Notes under the pieces: model-generated
The model's database searches: none
Seen by the model: only the letters and a program-made list of their open reading frames with translations
Told to the model about the DNA's origin: nothing
Shown: positions 18,275-28,058 of the stretch, piece after piece
How the letters are laid out: the number at the start of each line of letters is the position of its first letter
How positions within the stretch are numbered: position 1 is the first letter of the stretch
Made by a program: the position numbers and the translations under genes
NCBI RefSeq assembly: GCF_011813015.1
Contig: NZ_QHLQ01000018.1
Coordinates: forward strand, 1-64,000
Direction of reading: 5' to 3'
DNA from: Parasedimentitalea denitrificans
GTDB taxonomy: Bacteria > Pseudomonadota > Alphaproteobacteria > Rhodobacterales > Rhodobacteraceae
DNA length: 64,000 nt

Positions 18275-19171
18275 TTATGCCGGGTTCAAGCCTACCGGCT
18301 CTAGCTTGCTGTCTGGCTCGACATGAATGGTGGCGTTAATACCGGGGATCTGCGCCCGCAGCTCCGCCTCTATCCGATCACAGATTTCATGTGAGGCAGC
18401 TACCGTCATGGTACCTGATACCACCATGTGGAACTCGACAAACAAAGCCTGCCCTGCGCGACGGGTTCGAATGTCATGCACCTGCAACGCTCCATTGGCC
18501 GCCGCGTGAATAGTCTTATCAATCTGTGCCTGCTCATCCGGTGACGCTGCCGAATCCATCAACCCGCCAATCGAAGAACGGATCACATGAAGACCCTCGC
18601 GCAGGATGTTCAAAGCCACGATGATGGCCAGCAATGGATCCAGTATCGCCCATCCTGTCAGCACAGCCAGCAGTAGCCCCGCCAGCACGCCAACTGATGT
18701 CCACACATCGCTCATCAAATGGCGCCCGCTGGCCGCCATGGCTGGCGAGTGATGCTTTCGCGCCCAAACGATCAATACCCGCGCCCAGGCGAAATTGATC
18801 ACCATCGCCACTGCGTTCACAGCCATACCAACTGGCCCTAATTCACTAAGATCGGGCGCATAAATCGCGTCCACCGCCTGATGAACAATCAACAACGCAG
18901 CCACCACAATCATGATGCCTTCAGCTACAGCAGAGAAGTACTCGGCCTTGTGGTGCCCATAGGGATGACCACGATCAGCCGGCCGCTGCGCATAACGCAC
19001 GGCGATCAAAGCCAGTGCAGCCCCACCAACGTTGACCAGCGACTCTAGCGCGTCGGAATACAGCGCCACAGATCCGGTCATCCACCAAGCCAGAAATTTG
19101 AGCCCCAGAACGAGCAACGACACCACTATAGAGCCTAATGCAAGGCGTTCGGCCGAGACTGAACTGCTCAT
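18275..19171 (-). CDS. Cation diffusion facilitator (CDF) family transporter
   Basis: A 298-residue inner-membrane metal/proton antiporter with about six hydrophobic segments and a cytoplasmic C-terminal domain. The GSVALYSDALESLVNV and ADRGHPYGHHKAEYFSA motifs place the transport-site Asp and His residues. FieF-like members export Zn2+ or Fe2+; the metal is not decided here. I chose the ATG at 19169-19171, preceded by TGAGGA, rather than an upstream TTG. It begins 10 bases after the stop of the TSUP permease gene, so the two form an operon. Confidence 0.92.
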   Translation of the reverse strand: MSSSVSAERLALGSIVVSLLVLGLKFLAWWMTGSVALYSDALESLVNVGGAALALIAVRYAQRPADRGHPYGHHKAEYFSAVAEGIMIVVAALLIVHQAVDAIYAPDLSELGPVGMAVNAVAMVINFAWARVLIVWARKHHSPAMAASGRHLMSDVWTSVGVLAGLLLAVLTGWAILDPLLAIIVALNILREGLHVIRSSIGGLMDSAASPDEQAQIDKTIHAAANGALQVHDIRTRRAGQALFVEFHMVVSGTMTVAASHEICDRIEAELRAQIPGINATIHVEPDSKLEPVGLNPA

Positions 19172-19181
19172 GGCGCTGTCC

Positions 19182-19949
19182 TCATCCAAACACGCCCCGG
19201 CGCACCAGGTTCAATCCAGCGACGGATAGCACCACCAGCGTAGCCTTGCGGAATGTGGCTTGGTCGATACTGTCATGCCAGCGAACTCCAAACCACATAC
19301 CCATCATCGCAGGCGGTAATAGAGCGAGGGACAGTGGCAGGGTCTCTGCCCGCAACACACCTGACCCGGTGTGGGCCGCCAGTAGTGCCACAGCCCCTAG
19401 CCCGTAGATCACCCCCTGCACCCGGATGTGCTCACCCTTTGGCGTGTCCAATGCTGTTAGATAGGCCACCGTCGGAGGTCCCCAAACGCCGGACAACCCG
19501 CCGATAAAACCCGCAAAGGCGCCAACTGCCGCCTCAATTCGGGCGGATGGCTTAGACAGGTGAAACCGCAGGCCAAACAGTTGCAGGAATGCGAAAACTG
19601 TAACCGGTACTCCTAGCACCAGCAATAATACCTGAGTGGGCAACAACCGCACTAGCTGCGCGCTGGACACCAGAAATACAAACCCAACCAACAGAAACAC
19701 ACGGAACCGCTTCACCGACTGCCACGCGGCAGACCAGCCCTGTCGTAGGGCCTGCACACCATTGCTCGCCACTGTCGCCAGAATCAGCCCCGCCAGGGCC
19801 AGTTCCGGGCTTAGAAACACGCTAAGGCCGGAAATAAGGATCATCGGCATGCCGAACCCCACCATGCCCTTGATCACTCCTGCAAGCAGGGCAACACCAA
19901 CGGCGGCGGCCAATTGAAAGGGAGAAATCAATAAGAATAAGCTATCCAT
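19182..19949 (-). CDS. TSUP family permease (TauE/SafE-like)
   Basis: A 255-residue integral membrane protein with about eight hydrophobic segments and the TauE/SafE-type N-terminal motif GVIKGMVGFGMPMIL plus the mirrored GGLSGVWGPPTVAYL in the second half. TSUP proteins export sulfite, sulfoacetate or other small organic anions; the substrate here is unknown. The ATG at 19947-19949 has AGGGG five bases before it; the upstream start would add nine residues. It is first in a probable operon with the CDF transporter and divergent from mcd. Confidence 0.9.
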   Translation of the reverse strand: MDSLFLLISPFQLAAAVGVALLAGVIKGMVGFGMPMILISGLSVFLSPELALAGLILATVASNGVQALRQGWSAAWQSVKRFRVFLLVGFVFLVSSAQLVRLLPTQVLLLVLGVPVTVFAFLQLFGLRFHLSKPSARIEAAVGAFAGFIGGLSGVWGPPTVAYLTALDTPKGEHIRVQGVIYGLGAVALLAAHTGSGVLRAETLPLSLALLPPAMMGMWFGVRWHDSIDQATFRKATLVVLSVAGLNLVRRGVFG

Positions 19950-20024
19950 AGAACCCCTGTAGCATATCCACAGCAAGCTGCATGCAGGAAATGACCGCGC
20001 AACAATTGTCCAAAATGCCGCGAT

Positions 20025-20056
20025 GCAGCGTATTTTTGTTGCGCTGCAGTTGCAAA
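20025..20056. promoter_or_regulatory. Operator-like repeats upstream of mcd
   Basis: GCAGCG (20025-20030) and CGCTGC (20042-20047) form an inverted repeat, followed by TTGCAAA (20050-20056), all within 60 bases of the mcd start. TTTGCAAA-type elements are recognised by short-chain acyl-CoA regulators of the PccR/RamB family in relatives; here only seven of eight bases match, so this is a weak suggestion. Confidence 0.3.
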
Positions 20057-20084
20057 GTGATTACCACCTGACAGGACTGAACAG

Positions 20085-21779
20085 ATGTGCCCCATCGCCC
20101 AAGACAAACTGGAACTGCTTATGACACCGATTCTTCTTAGTGATCTTTTGGCACTAACCAACGCCGCACTGCCGCCCGTTGACCAGCTGTTCCAAACCGC
20201 CCGCACATCCGTCGCCGCGATGGTCAGCGAAAATGGCCGCATCTCGGGTCGGCTGATCGAGCAGAACCAAACCGCAGCCCACGGGTTGTCATGGCTTGCC
20301 ACTTATCAGCAAAGCCTTGTGCAGATGCAGAAGTGGGCCGAACGCCTACAGGCCAACGGGAATTTTGGCGAAATAGAACAGCTGATCCATCAGATCGCCT
20401 TTGGGGAATATCTTAGCCAGATCCATGGCGGCATTCAGATGAACCAGGGCGAAGTTGTCCGCGCTCAGGACATGGGCCTTAGTCTAGATGACCTGAACGC
20501 GATGATGGAACCAGCGGTTATTGCCCTGACCCAGAACGGCAATACTCAGGCGGCACGTACCCGTTTGGTCGAACTGATGCAGGAACAATCCGCCAACCTG
20601 ACCACCGGCGCCACCGGGTTGGACGAAGAGCTGGAAATGATCCGCGAGCAGTTCCGCCGTTTTGCGGTCGAACGGGTCGAGCCCCACGCCCACGACTGGC
20701 ATCTCAAAGACGAACTGATCCCAATGGAGATCATCGACGAGCTGGCAGAGATGGGCGTGTTCGGCCTGACGATCCCCGAGGAACACGGCGGCTTTGGCCT
20801 GTCCAAAGCCTCGATGGTAGTGGTGTCCGAGGAACTGTCACGTGGTTACATTGGCGTAGGCTCACTGGCGACGCGTTCAGAAATCGCAGCCGAACTGATC
20901 ATCTGCGGCGGCACCGACGAACAGAAAGCCAACTGGCTGCCCAAAATCTCAAGCGCTGAAATTTTACCGACGGCGGTGTTCACCGAGCCAAATACAGGCT
21001 CTGATCTTGGCTCTTTGCGCACCCGCGCGACCAAGAGTGAGGCCGGGGACTATACCATTACCGGCAACAAAACCTGGATCACCCACGCCGCCCGCACACA
21101 TGTCATGACACTACTGGCGCGCACCGATCCCGACACCACTGACCACCGTGGCCTGTCAATGTTCCTAGCCGAAAAGACCCCTGGCACCGAGCAAGACCCA
21201 TTCCCAACCGAAGGCATGACAGGCGGCGAGATCGAAGTGCTCGGCTATCGTGGCATGAAGGAATACGAGCTGGCATTCGACGGTTTTCAGGTCAAAGGTG
21301 AAAGCCTGCTGGGTGGCGAAGAAGGCAAAGGCTTTAAACAGCTGATGGAAACCTTCGAATCCGCCCGCATCCAAACCGCTGCCCGTGCCATTGGCGTTGC
21401 GCAATCGGCACTGGATATCGCCACCCAATATGCGCAGGACCGTAAACAGTTCGGCAAGTCGCTGATCGAATTCCCTCGCGTATCAGGCAAGCTGGCAATG
21501 ATGGCTGTCGAGATCATGATTGCCCGTCAGCTGACTTATTTCTCAGCCTGGGAAAAAGACAACGGCCACCGCTGCGACCTAGAGGCCGGAATGGCCAAAC
21601 TGCTTGGTGCCCGTGTCGCATGGGCTGCTGCTGACAACGGCTTGCAGATCCACGGCGGCAACGGGTTCGCGATGGAGTACAAAATCAGCCGCGTACTTTG
21701 CGACGCCCGCATTCTCAACATTTTTGAGGGCGCCGCTGAAATTCAGGCACAAGTTATCGCGCGTCGCTTGCTAAGCTAA
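20085..21779 (+). CDS. mcd: (2S)-methylsuccinyl-CoA dehydrogenase
   Basis: An acyl-CoA dehydrogenase of the ethylmalonyl-CoA pathway, oxidising methylsuccinyl-CoA to mesaconyl-CoA and giving electrons to ETF. At 564 residues it is far longer than ordinary acyl-CoA dehydrogenases because of a roughly 150-residue helical N-terminal extension, a hallmark of Mcd. The dehydrogenase part shows FTEPNTGSDLGSLRTRA (flavin/substrate region), ARIQTAARAIGVAQSALD and the C-terminal IHGGNGFAMEY..ILNIFEGAAEIQ motif. An in-frame ATG at 20121 would give a start more like known Mcd proteins; the upstream ATG has an AGGA site. Assignment rests on length and extension. Confidence 0.85.
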   Translation: MCPIAQDKLELLMTPILLSDLLALTNAALPPVDQLFQTARTSVAAMVSENGRISGRLIEQNQTAAHGLSWLATYQQSLVQMQKWAERLQANGNFGEIEQLIHQIAFGEYLSQIHGGIQMNQGEVVRAQDMGLSLDDLNAMMEPAVIALTQNGNTQAARTRLVELMQEQSANLTTGATGLDEELEMIREQFRRFAVERVEPHAHDWHLKDELIPMEIIDELAEMGVFGLTIPEEHGGFGLSKASMVVVSEELSRGYIGVGSLATRSEIAAELIICGGTDEQKANWLPKISSAEILPTAVFTEPNTGSDLGSLRTRATKSEAGDYTITGNKTWITHAARTHVMTLLARTDPDTTDHRGLSMFLAEKTPGTEQDPFPTEGMTGGEIEVLGYRGMKEYELAFDGFQVKGESLLGGEEGKGFKQLMETFESARIQTAARAIGVAQSALDIATQYAQDRKQFGKSLIEFPRVSGKLAMMAVEIMIARQLTYFSAWEKDNGHRCDLEAGMAKLLGARVAWAAADNGLQIHGGNGFAMEYKISRVLCDARILNIFEGAAEIQAQVIARRLLS

Positions 21780-21805
21780 GCCATATCACTTTGCAGAAAC
21801 AGACA

Positions 21806-21829
21806 GCCCGGCCATTGCGCCGGGCTTTT
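21806..21829 (+). terminator. Rho-independent terminator of mcd
   Basis: Arms GCCCGG (21806-21811) and CCGGGC (21820-21825) with an 8-base loop are followed by TTTT, 27 bases after the mcd stop. Confidence 0.85.
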
Positions 21830-21917
21830 CTTTGCGCGATGGCCCCTCACTTCTCGGAAAGGGACTGTTTCTACGCGATACTATTATCTTACGTCAGCTT
21901 TCTCGCTATAGAACCCC

Positions 21918-22598
21918 ATGCGAATTTTTATACACCTGCTAGCCGTGACGGCCCTGTTAACCGGCTGCGCCGACACCACACCCAAGGATCAACCTACCCG
22001 TATTCTAGCGATGGGCGATTCCTTGATGGCCTGGAACAACATCAGCAGCCAGTCGATCCCGAATACGGTTGCCAAAACTCTGGATGAACCCGTCGTCGAC
22101 CGGTCAGTTTCCGCCGCGCGGATTATCTATCGCTTGCCAATATCCGGTAGCGCAGGCCTGAATATTGGCAAGCAATACCAAACAGGCGAATGGGACTGGA
22201 TTATCGTGAACGGCGGCGGCAACGATCTGCTGCTCGGCTGCGGCTGCATGGCCTGTGATCGCAAGCTGGACAAACTGGTCACCGATGACGGCACCACAGG
22301 CGCGATTCCCGGCATGGTGTCAGAACTACGTAAAACCGGGGCCAAGGTAATCTACGTCGGATACCTGCGCAGCCCGGGTGTTGGTTCTCCGATTGAACAT
22401 TGCCGCTATGAAGGTGACATTCTAGAGCAGCGCGTTGCGCGCATGGCTGACCTAGACGCTGGCGTCTATTTCCTATCGCTGCGCGATCTGGTTCCCCATG
22501 GCGACCGGTCCTACCACACGCTCGACATGATCCACCCGTCGATCAAGGCCAGTACGGCAATTGGTAACAAGATTGCTCAGATCATTCAAAGCGAGTGA
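21918..22598 (+). CDS. SGNH/GDSL-type hydrolase lipoprotein
   Basis: A 226-residue exported lipoprotein (lipobox Cys17 after LLTG) with an SGNH esterase fold. The nucleophile block GDSL is at 33-36 (Ser35), the block III-like GGGND is central and the C-terminal DMIHPS carries the catalytic Asp and His. It also has an unusual Cys-rich patch GCGCMACD after GGGND. Substrate unknown; it would act as an esterase or lipase in the periplasm or outer membrane. The next lipoprotein gene starts about 20 bases after its stop. Confidence 0.85.
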   Translation: MRIFIHLLAVTALLTGCADTTPKDQPTRILAMGDSLMAWNNISSQSIPNTVAKTLDEPVVDRSVSAARIIYRLPISGSAGLNIGKQYQTGEWDWIIVNGGGNDLLLGCGCMACDRKLDKLVTDDGTTGAIPGMVSELRKTGAKVIYVGYLRSPGVGSPIEHCRYEGDILEQRVARMADLDAGVYFLSLRDLVPHGDRSYHTLDMIHPSIKASTAIGNKIAQIIQSE

Positions 22599-22618
22599 CA
22601 CAGCGAACGGAGCCCCTG

Positions 22619-23011
22619 ATGTTACGGACCATCTTACTACTGACATTGATCTTGATGACGGCCTGTACAGGTGATGAAACCGTTGCCGCCTATGGAGCCG
22701 CCGAGATCGAATGGCGGCTGGTTGAAATGGACGGCCAACCCTTTACAGCAACCACTACTCTACACTTCCCCGAACAAGGGCGCATTGCGGGGGCTGCCCC
22801 CTGCAACACCTTCACCGCGACAATGGATGCCCCCTACCCTTGGTTCGAGATCCAAGAGCTTAGCCTGACCCGCATGGCCTGTGACGACATGACGATGGAA
22901 CACCAGTTCCTACAGACCCTACAGGACATGACCCTATCCGAAGTTTCGGCAGGCACCATGATCCTTAGTAACGTCGACGGCCGTGAAATGGTTTTCAAAG
23001 CCGCCGAGTAA
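22619..23011 (+). CDS. META-domain lipoprotein
   Basis: A 130-residue lipoprotein (lipobox LMTAC, Cys16) with a META/HslJ-like domain: [12 protein letters not shown], the [13 protein letters not shown] motif and the [19 protein letters not shown] helix. Relatives include HslJ, linked to novobiocin resistance and heat response, but no specific role is assigned. I chose the ATG at 22619 (GGAG six bases before); the upstream GTG would overlap the previous gene. Its last 17 bases overlap the 3' end of the convergent recO gene. Confidence 0.8.
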   Translation: MLRTILLLTLILMTACTGDETVAAYGAAEIEWRLVEMDGQPFTATTTLHFPEQGRIAGAAPCNTFTATMDAPYPWFEIQELSLTRMACDDMTMEHQFLQTLQDMTLSEVSAGTMILSNVDGREMVFKAAE

Positions 23012-23720
23012 GCGCATCAACAAACCGACCGCGTGCCTCTGGCAGTGGATTACGACCCAGCGATGGGGCCAGTCGGGTTTCAAGAAAGAAACCTGTGGTC
23101 CGCAAACCTTGTACGATCTCAGCATCATCCGCGTCGCCCTCACCCAGCAAAACCGGTGGCAAAGCCAGCAAGCGGCTGACCCAGTCCCCTGCCCCCTTGG
23201 CTGACACCGCCCGCCCAGATTTCGGAGAGACATAGATCAGCCCTTCGGTCGCCCCTGTTACCGCGCAGTTGGTTAGATCCAGGCCAAAGCCCATCTCCTC
23301 TAACAACATCATCTCCCAGCGCAGATATGCCAGAGGCCACAGCTCTTCCTGCTCTAGCAGATCCAGCAACTGCTCTGACTTCGCATACAGGCTGGCATGG
23401 GCTTCGCGTTCCGGTAGGCAAAACGACAACAACGCCGTCACCGCATTCAACCCCGCCAAAGCCAAACGCCCCGAAAATGCCGCTACCGCGCGACTACGCA
23501 GCAACTCCGCCTGATAGCTTCCTAGATGGTCTTCTAACCGTGCACGCCAGATCAGATCCAGTTGCGCACCGGGTTGTAAGATCGGCGCTTGCTTGCGGCT
23601 GGCACCGCCACGCACCACTCCTGCATGGCGGCCGTGCTCCGCAGTAAAGACATCTATGATTGCCGAGCTTTCGCCATGGCGGCGCAGACTTAGCAAAATG
23701 CCGTGATCACGCCATTCCAC
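22995..23720 (-). CDS. recO: DNA repair protein RecO
   Basis: RecO helps RecF and RecR load RecA onto single-stranded DNA during gap repair. The 241-residue protein starts with the OB-fold region [25 protein letters not shown] and contains [32 protein letters not shown], the family core helix region. The zinc-finger cysteines of some RecO proteins are not evident: the LTNCAVTG segment has a single Cys. It lies downstream of the rnc-era group on the same strand and overlaps the META gene tail-to-tail. Confidence 0.93.
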   Translation of the reverse strand: MEWRDHGILLSLRRHGESSAIIDVFTAEHGRHAGVVRGGASRKQAPILQPGAQLDLIWRARLEDHLGSYQAELLRSRAVAAFSGRLALAGLNAVTALLSFCLPEREAHASLYAKSEQLLDLLEQEELWPLAYLRWEMMLLEEMGFGLDLTNCAVTGATEGLIYVSPKSGRAVSAKGAGDWVSRLLALPPVLLGEGDADDAEIVQGLRTTGFFLETRLAPSLGRNPLPEARGRFVDALTRRL

Positions 23721-23856
23721 TGGCTGCTCTCCCTACTCGGATCCGATTTCCCGGCCAACAGACCGCAACACACAACAAACTGCAAGGTACCCCTTGTATC
23801 GCTGCACCCATTGCCTACCTTTGATTAACTATTTTGTTAATTACAGGAAATCCACA

Positions 23857-24162
23857 ATGCGCGGCATAACGATCACTTACAAATACAGCGGCGACGAAAC
23901 CATCTGGCAAAGTGCCATGTCCGATTTTATCTCTGCTATCGACAACGATCCAGAGATCGCGGGTAAGTTCACCTATCAAGTGGCCACCGCCGATGACAAG
24001 GAAACCAGATTTCACTGGGGCCGTTGGGACAGTGCCGAAACTTTGAAACACGTCCAATCACAGGAGTACTTCAAAACCTTCGCTGGACGGGTAAAGGAAT
24101 TTGCCGGTGGCGTACCCTCTGCGACAGGCCATGACATCTCGCACAAAACCACCGGCTGGTAG
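23857..24162 (+). CDS. Small protein of unknown function
   Basis: A 101-residue soluble protein starting MRGITITYKYSGDE, preceded by AGGAAA. It resembles small dimeric alpha/beta-barrel (ABM-like) proteins in size and in the FTYQVATADDKETRFHWGRW pattern, but the match is loose and I do not assign a family. It is the only plus-strand gene between recO and the DUF1491 gene, and its stop directly abuts the end of the convergent DUF1491 gene. Confidence 0.65.
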   Translation: MRGITITYKYSGDETIWQSAMSDFISAIDNDPEIAGKFTYQVATADDKETRFHWGRWDSAETLKHVQSQEYFKTFAGRVKEFAGGVPSATGHDISHKTTGW

Positions 24163-24492
24163 TTACTCTAGTCCCGGCTCATCCAGCAAATGGCGGCCTT
24201 GCCGGTCCTCGACCTCGATCACCCATAGATCGGGGTCAAACTCCCCCTGCTTACAAACCGAGGCATCCACCTCGCGCTCGTCGCCATTGGCCAGCTCAAC
24301 CCATTTCCGCTCGCCGCTCATCAGATCATATGAACGATGAAATGCTACCGCCTGACCGTCCAGCGTATTCAGCTTAACCAGCACAGCTCCAGCCGTGTCG
24401 TCACCATGTGACACTACAAAGGCCGGTATCTCCTGAAATCGAAGCCGCGCCAAATAGGCCTGCACCCAGAATTCGGCGGTTAGCCGGGTCAC
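24163..24492 (-). CDS. DUF1491 family protein
   Basis: A 109-residue protein I recognise as DUF1491 from EFWVQAYLARLRF near the start, the GDDTAGAVLVKLNTLDG core and the C-terminal FDPDLWVIEVEDRQGRHLL. Function unknown. It is frequently found near era and recO in alphaproteobacteria, as here, so it is probably in the same transcription unit. 126 bases without a gene separate it from era; that gap contains a GGGCCGC/GCGGCCC stem but no T-run. Confidence 0.85.
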   Translation of the reverse strand: MTRLTAEFWVQAYLARLRFQEIPAFVVSHGDDTAGAVLVKLNTLDGQAVAFHRSYDLMSGERKWVELANGDEREVDASVCKQGEFDPDLWVIEVEDRQGRHLLDEPGLE

Positions 24493-24618
24493 GGTGCAGC
24501 GCGCTCAACACAGGGCCGCACGCGGCCCGTTGATGCCGCCGGGTGTGGTCGGGGGCAAAAAGATCCGACATTAGCCTCGGCGGCCACCGATCCTGATGCG
24601 CCCGATACAATCACAGTC

Positions 24619-25524
24619 CTAGTTCCCGTCTTTGAAATCGAGCCCCATTTCAGAGTACCGCTCGGACTCGTCCTGCCAGTTTGGCCGCACTTTGACCTGC
24701 AAAAACAGGTGCACTTTGCGGTCCAGAAACTCAGTCAATTCGGTGCGCGACGCCTGACCAATCGACTTGATCGTTTCGCCGTTTTTGCCCAGCACAATGC
24801 CCTTGTGTCCATCACGAACCACATAGACCACCTGATCGATCTTGACCGATCCATCCTTGCGATCTTCCCAGCCTTCGGTCTCAACAGTCATCTGGTAGGG
24901 CAGTTCCTGATGCAACCGCAGCGTCAGCTTTTCGCGGGTCATCTCAGCGGCAATCATCCGCAACGGCAGGTCGGCAATCTGATCTTCGGGATACAGCCAC
25001 GGGCCTTCGGGTACTTTTCCAGCCAGCCAGCTGCGCAGGTCGTCGACCCCATGGCCACGTTCGGCAGAGATCATAAAGGTCTCAGCAAAGGCATAGCGCT
25101 CATTCAGCTTTTGGGCCAAGCCCAACAGAACCTCAGTTTCCACCTTGTCGATCTTGTTGATCGCCAGTGTCACAATGCGGCCTTCGCCGATCTCGGCCAG
25201 GCCTTCCAGGATCTTCTCAACCCCTTCGGTGATACCGCGGTGGGCCTCTACCATCAGTACGATCACATCAGCATCCGCAGCCCCGCCCCATGCAGCAGCA
25301 ACCATCGCCCGGTCCAACCGGCGACGCGGCGCAAACAGGCCGGGGGTGTCAACAAACACGATCTGGCTTTGATCATCCATCGCAACACCACGAATACGCG
25401 CGCGTGTGGTCTGCACCTTATGGGTCACAATCGACACCTTGGCCCCAACCATCCGATTCAGCAGCGTCGACTTGCCTGCGTTCGGTTCACCAATCAGAGC
25501 CACAAATCCGGCACGAGTACTCAT
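24619..25524 (-). CDS. era: GTPase Era
   Basis: Ribosome-assembly GTPase that binds the 3' end of 16S rRNA. Seen are G1 GEPNAGKS (12-19), the G3 DTPG motif, G4 NKID, and the C-terminal KH domain with [18 protein letters not shown]. 301 residues is normal. The ATG overlaps the rnc stop by four bases (25521-25524), so translation is coupled. Part of the lepB-rnc-era core cluster. Confidence 0.97.
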   Translation of the reverse strand: MSTRAGFVALIGEPNAGKSTLLNRMVGAKVSIVTHKVQTTRARIRGVAMDDQSQIVFVDTPGLFAPRRRLDRAMVAAAWGGAADADVIVLMVEAHRGITEGVEKILEGLAEIGEGRIVTLAINKIDKVETEVLLGLAQKLNERYAFAETFMISAERGHGVDDLRSWLAGKVPEGPWLYPEDQIADLPLRMIAAEMTREKLTLRLHQELPYQMTVETEGWEDRKDGSVKIDQVVYVVRDGHKGIVLGKNGETIKSIGQASRTELTEFLDRKVHLFLQVKVRPNWQDESERYSEMGLDFKDGN

Positions 25525-26207
25525 TGTTTTTGCTCCAGCTTACTAAGCAGCGCGGTGGCTGCGGCCTGTTCGGCCTGACGTTTTGATCCAGCAGTGGCCT
25601 GCGCCTCGGCGCCATCGTCCAACCGCACAGCTATTGTGAAAACCGGCTGATGATCCGGCCCAGTCCGTGACACCAGCTCATACGCCGGTGGTTTTTGCCG
25701 CTTGGCCTGAACCAGTTCCTGTAGCGAGGTTTTCGCATCGCGAGCATCTGCCTCGACCGAAGTAATGCGATTACCCCAAAGCCGCAGGATCATCGCCTGT
25801 GCGGCCTCAAACCCGGCATCCTTATAGACAGCGGCAATCACCGCCTCCATCGCATCACCCAGCAGCGCCAGCTTGCGTCGCCCGCCTGACATCATCTCTG
25901 ACCGGCCCAGCTTCAGGACTTCGCCCAGATCGATTTCGCGCGCCACATCTGCACAGGCTTCTTTGCGCACCATAGCATTGAAACGAGGCGCCAACTGGCC
26001 CTCGGATGCCGACTTGTCATCCTCTAGCAGCGCTGTTGCCATCACCAGCCCCAGCACCCGGTCACCCAGAAATTCTAGCCGCTGATTGTCACTGCGTGTC
26101 GGTGACGAAATAGAGGCATGTGTCAGCGCCCGCACCAACAGTTCGGGCCGGGCAAACTCGTGCCCAATCCGATCCTGAAAGCCGCGCATTTCTTTTGACA
26201 GCTTCAC
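25521..26207 (-). CDS. rnc: Ribonuclease III
   Basis: Double-strand-specific endoribonuclease for rRNA and mRNA processing. The signature [15 protein letters not shown] carries the catalytic acidic residues, [16 protein letters not shown] the second acidic cluster, and the last 70 residues form a double-stranded RNA binding domain ending in [10 protein letters not shown]. 228 residues is typical. It overlaps lepB (26204-26207) and era (25521-25524) by four bases each. Confidence 0.97.
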   Translation of the reverse strand: MKLSKEMRGFQDRIGHEFARPELLVRALTHASISSPTRSDNQRLEFLGDRVLGLVMATALLEDDKSASEGQLAPRFNAMVRKEACADVAREIDLGEVLKLGRSEMMSGGRRKLALLGDAMEAVIAAVYKDAGFEAAQAMILRLWGNRITSVEADARDAKTSLQELVQAKRQKPPAYELVSRTGPDHQPVFTIAVRLDDGAEAQATAGSKRQAEQAAATALLSKLEQKQ

Positions 26208-27043
26208 TTGATCCCCTTGAAGAAACGATCACTGCGCCACGTCCAGAAGTACAACATCGAACGCCCCGCAGATGAGAACATAATACGATCCGCCCGGCCG
26301 ATCAGGTTTTCGTAAGGCACAAACCCTACGCCACCCGCCGACTGAGGCACCCGGCTATCGGTCGAGTTGTCGCGATTGTCACCCATGAAGAAGTAATGCC
26401 CCTCGGGCACCAGATACACGCCGGTGTGATCGGTGGACTGATTGCCGATGTTCAGAATTGCATGCTCGACACCGTTTGGCAGAGTTGCAATCTGACGCGT
26501 CTTTTTACAGATGCCACCTTCACCGACGGCTCCGTCATTGTGGCAACGCGGGTACCGCCCCTGTGGGCCTTGGCGTTCCATGACTTCTTCGAAATCACCG
26601 GCGTCTTTTAGGGCAACCGCTGTATCGTTGATATACAGAACACCGTCTTTGACCTGAATTTTGTCGCCAGGCAAACCAACCAGCCGCTTGATAAAGTCAG
26701 TATTGTTCACAGGGTGCCGGAACACAGCCACATCTCCACGCTCAGGCGTTCCGCCGAACAGTCGGGTGTTGTCTCCATCCAGGAATCCGCAGATGTCCTC
26801 GGCGTCGATATCGACCCCAAAACGCGCCATTCTCACGCTTGGACAGGACGCATAGGAATAGCCATAGGCCATCTTGTTGACGAACAGAAAATCACCGATC
26901 AGCAGGGTTTCTTTCATCGACCCTGACGGGATCCAGAATGGCTGAAAGAACAGGGTGCGGAAAACACCAGCAATCAGCAACGCGTAGACTATGGTTTTGA
27001 TCGTTTCAACGATCGAATTTCCCGCTTGGACTTTGGTCGCCAT
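26204..27043 (-). CDS. lepB: Signal peptidase I
   Basis: Membrane-bound serine protease that removes signal peptides from exported proteins. N-terminal membrane segment about residues 17-34, nucleophile Ser42 in IPSGSM and general base Lys119 in [11 protein letters not shown] are present, with the conserved [12 protein letters not shown] box near the C-terminus. 279 residues. It begins the tight lepB-rnc-era unit. Confidence 0.97.
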   Translation of the reverse strand: MATKVQAGNSIVETIKTIVYALLIAGVFRTLFFQPFWIPSGSMKETLLIGDFLFVNKMAYGYSYASCPSVRMARFGVDIDAEDICGFLDGDNTRLFGGTPERGDVAVFRHPVNNTDFIKRLVGLPGDKIQVKDGVLYINDTAVALKDAGDFEEVMERQGPQGRYPRCHNDGAVGEGGICKKTRQIATLPNGVEHAILNIGNQSTDHTGVYLVPEGHYFFMGDNRDNSTDSRVPQSAGGVGFVPYENLIGRADRIMFSSAGRSMLYFWTWRSDRFFKGIK

Positions 27044-27106
27044 CAGGCTCTCCGGTTCTAAAATAGGTCCGAGGCTACATGCGGCGCGGATGGGGGTAAG
27101 TCAAGC

Positions 27107-27532
27107 TTAGCCCCTATCCCTACGGTCAAGATCAGCAATCACCCGCGCCTCTATCACCACAAAAGCCTGCGCCCAGGGGTGATCATCGGTCAAAGTCACG
27201 TGAATCACTGCTTCGTGGCCCGGCGGCGTCATCTCCTCTAACCGCGCGGCCGCCCATCCGGTAACATGCATCACCGGTTGCCCGGTACGCAGATTGCTAA
27301 CTGCCATGTCCTTCCAGGCGATTCCCATGCGCAATCCTGTGCCTAGCGCCTTGGAACATGCCTCTTTAGCCGCCCAACGTTTGGCATAGGTACCAGCCAC
27401 ATCCAGACGACGCTCAGCTTTGCGCTGTTCAACGGTAGTGAACACCCGGTTCTTGAACCGATCCCCAAACCGGTCCAGCGTTCGCTGGATCCGGTCGATA
27501 TTTGCAAGATCGGTTCCGATACCAAGGATCAT
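27107..27532 (-). CDS. acpS: Holo-[acyl-carrier-protein] synthase
   Basis: Transfers 4'-phosphopantetheine from CoA to the acyl carrier protein. The N-terminal [15 protein letters not shown] motif with metal-binding Asp8 and the central [17 protein letters not shown] motif are diagnostic. 141 residues. It lies between the secreted-protein gene and lepB, in the usual pdxJ-acpS-lepB order. Confidence 0.95.
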   Translation of the reverse strand: MILGIGTDLANIDRIQRTLDRFGDRFKNRVFTTVEQRKAERRLDVAGTYAKRWAAKEACSKALGTGLRMGIAWKDMAVSNLRTGQPVMHVTGWAAARLEEMTPPGHEAVIHVTLTDDHPWAQAFVVIEARVIADLDRRDRG

Positions 27533-27560
27533 GGTTCACTCAACTGTTGTTTGCCATTGA

Positions 27561-28058
27561 TCAGTTGCTGGCTTTCTTTTTCAAGACGTTGCCAGACTTG
27601 GTCAGCATCTCAATCTTGACCACACCAGTCGCTTGGTTGATCCGCACGGGGACGCGCATCGGATTGTTGGAATCAGAAGAACCGGTGGCTGGGTCAAAGC
27701 GACCAACAGACACTTGCAACAGTATCCCCTTACCTGGATCATAACTTGATTCAATCCCAGAGGAGAAAACCCGGCTAAACCCCACGCCAGGTTGGTCAGA
27801 CAGCACATGACAAGCCTGACCGTATTCCGGATTTGGGGACAGGATCAACAAATGGCTAGAACAGCACGCAGGTTCACCACCGGTATCCAACTCCGCCACC
27901 CGGATATCACCATTTGCAAAGGTACGGCTGGTTTCCGACCAAGGCTCAACCAGATTGGCCGCCGAGGCGACCCAATCACAGCTCTGAATCGACTGAGACG
28001 CCCCTGATGTTGCAAGCAAACAAATAGCCGCGGTGGCAGTCAGAATCTGGGCCTTCAA
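27561..28058 (-). CDS. Secreted protein of unknown function
   Basis: A 165-residue protein with a clear cleavable signal peptide (about 1-21, ending ATSGASQ) and several cysteines (QSCDW, ACCSSH, QACH) that may form disulfides in the periplasm. The C-terminus is basic. I recognise no domain. Its start overlaps the pdxJ stop by four bases, so it is part of the pdxJ-acpS operon despite being unrelated by function. Confidence 0.75.
   Translation of the reverse strand: MKAQILTATAAICLLATSGASQSIQSCDWVASAANLVEPWSETSRTFANGDIRVAELDTGGEPACCSSHLLILSPNPEYGQACHVLSDQPGVGFSRVFSSGIESSYDPGKGILLQVSVGRFDPATGSSDSNNPMRVPVRINQATGVVKIEMLTKSGNVLKKKASN

Noticed and set aside
24513..24528. GGGCCGC/GCGGCCC stem between era and the DUF1491 gene
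   Set aside because: No T-run follows in either direction and the genes on both sides probably share a transcript.
24709..25578. Plus-strand open frame of 289 codons opposite era
   Set aside because: Antisense to the conserved GTPase Era and the end of rnc; composition is that of a shadow frame.
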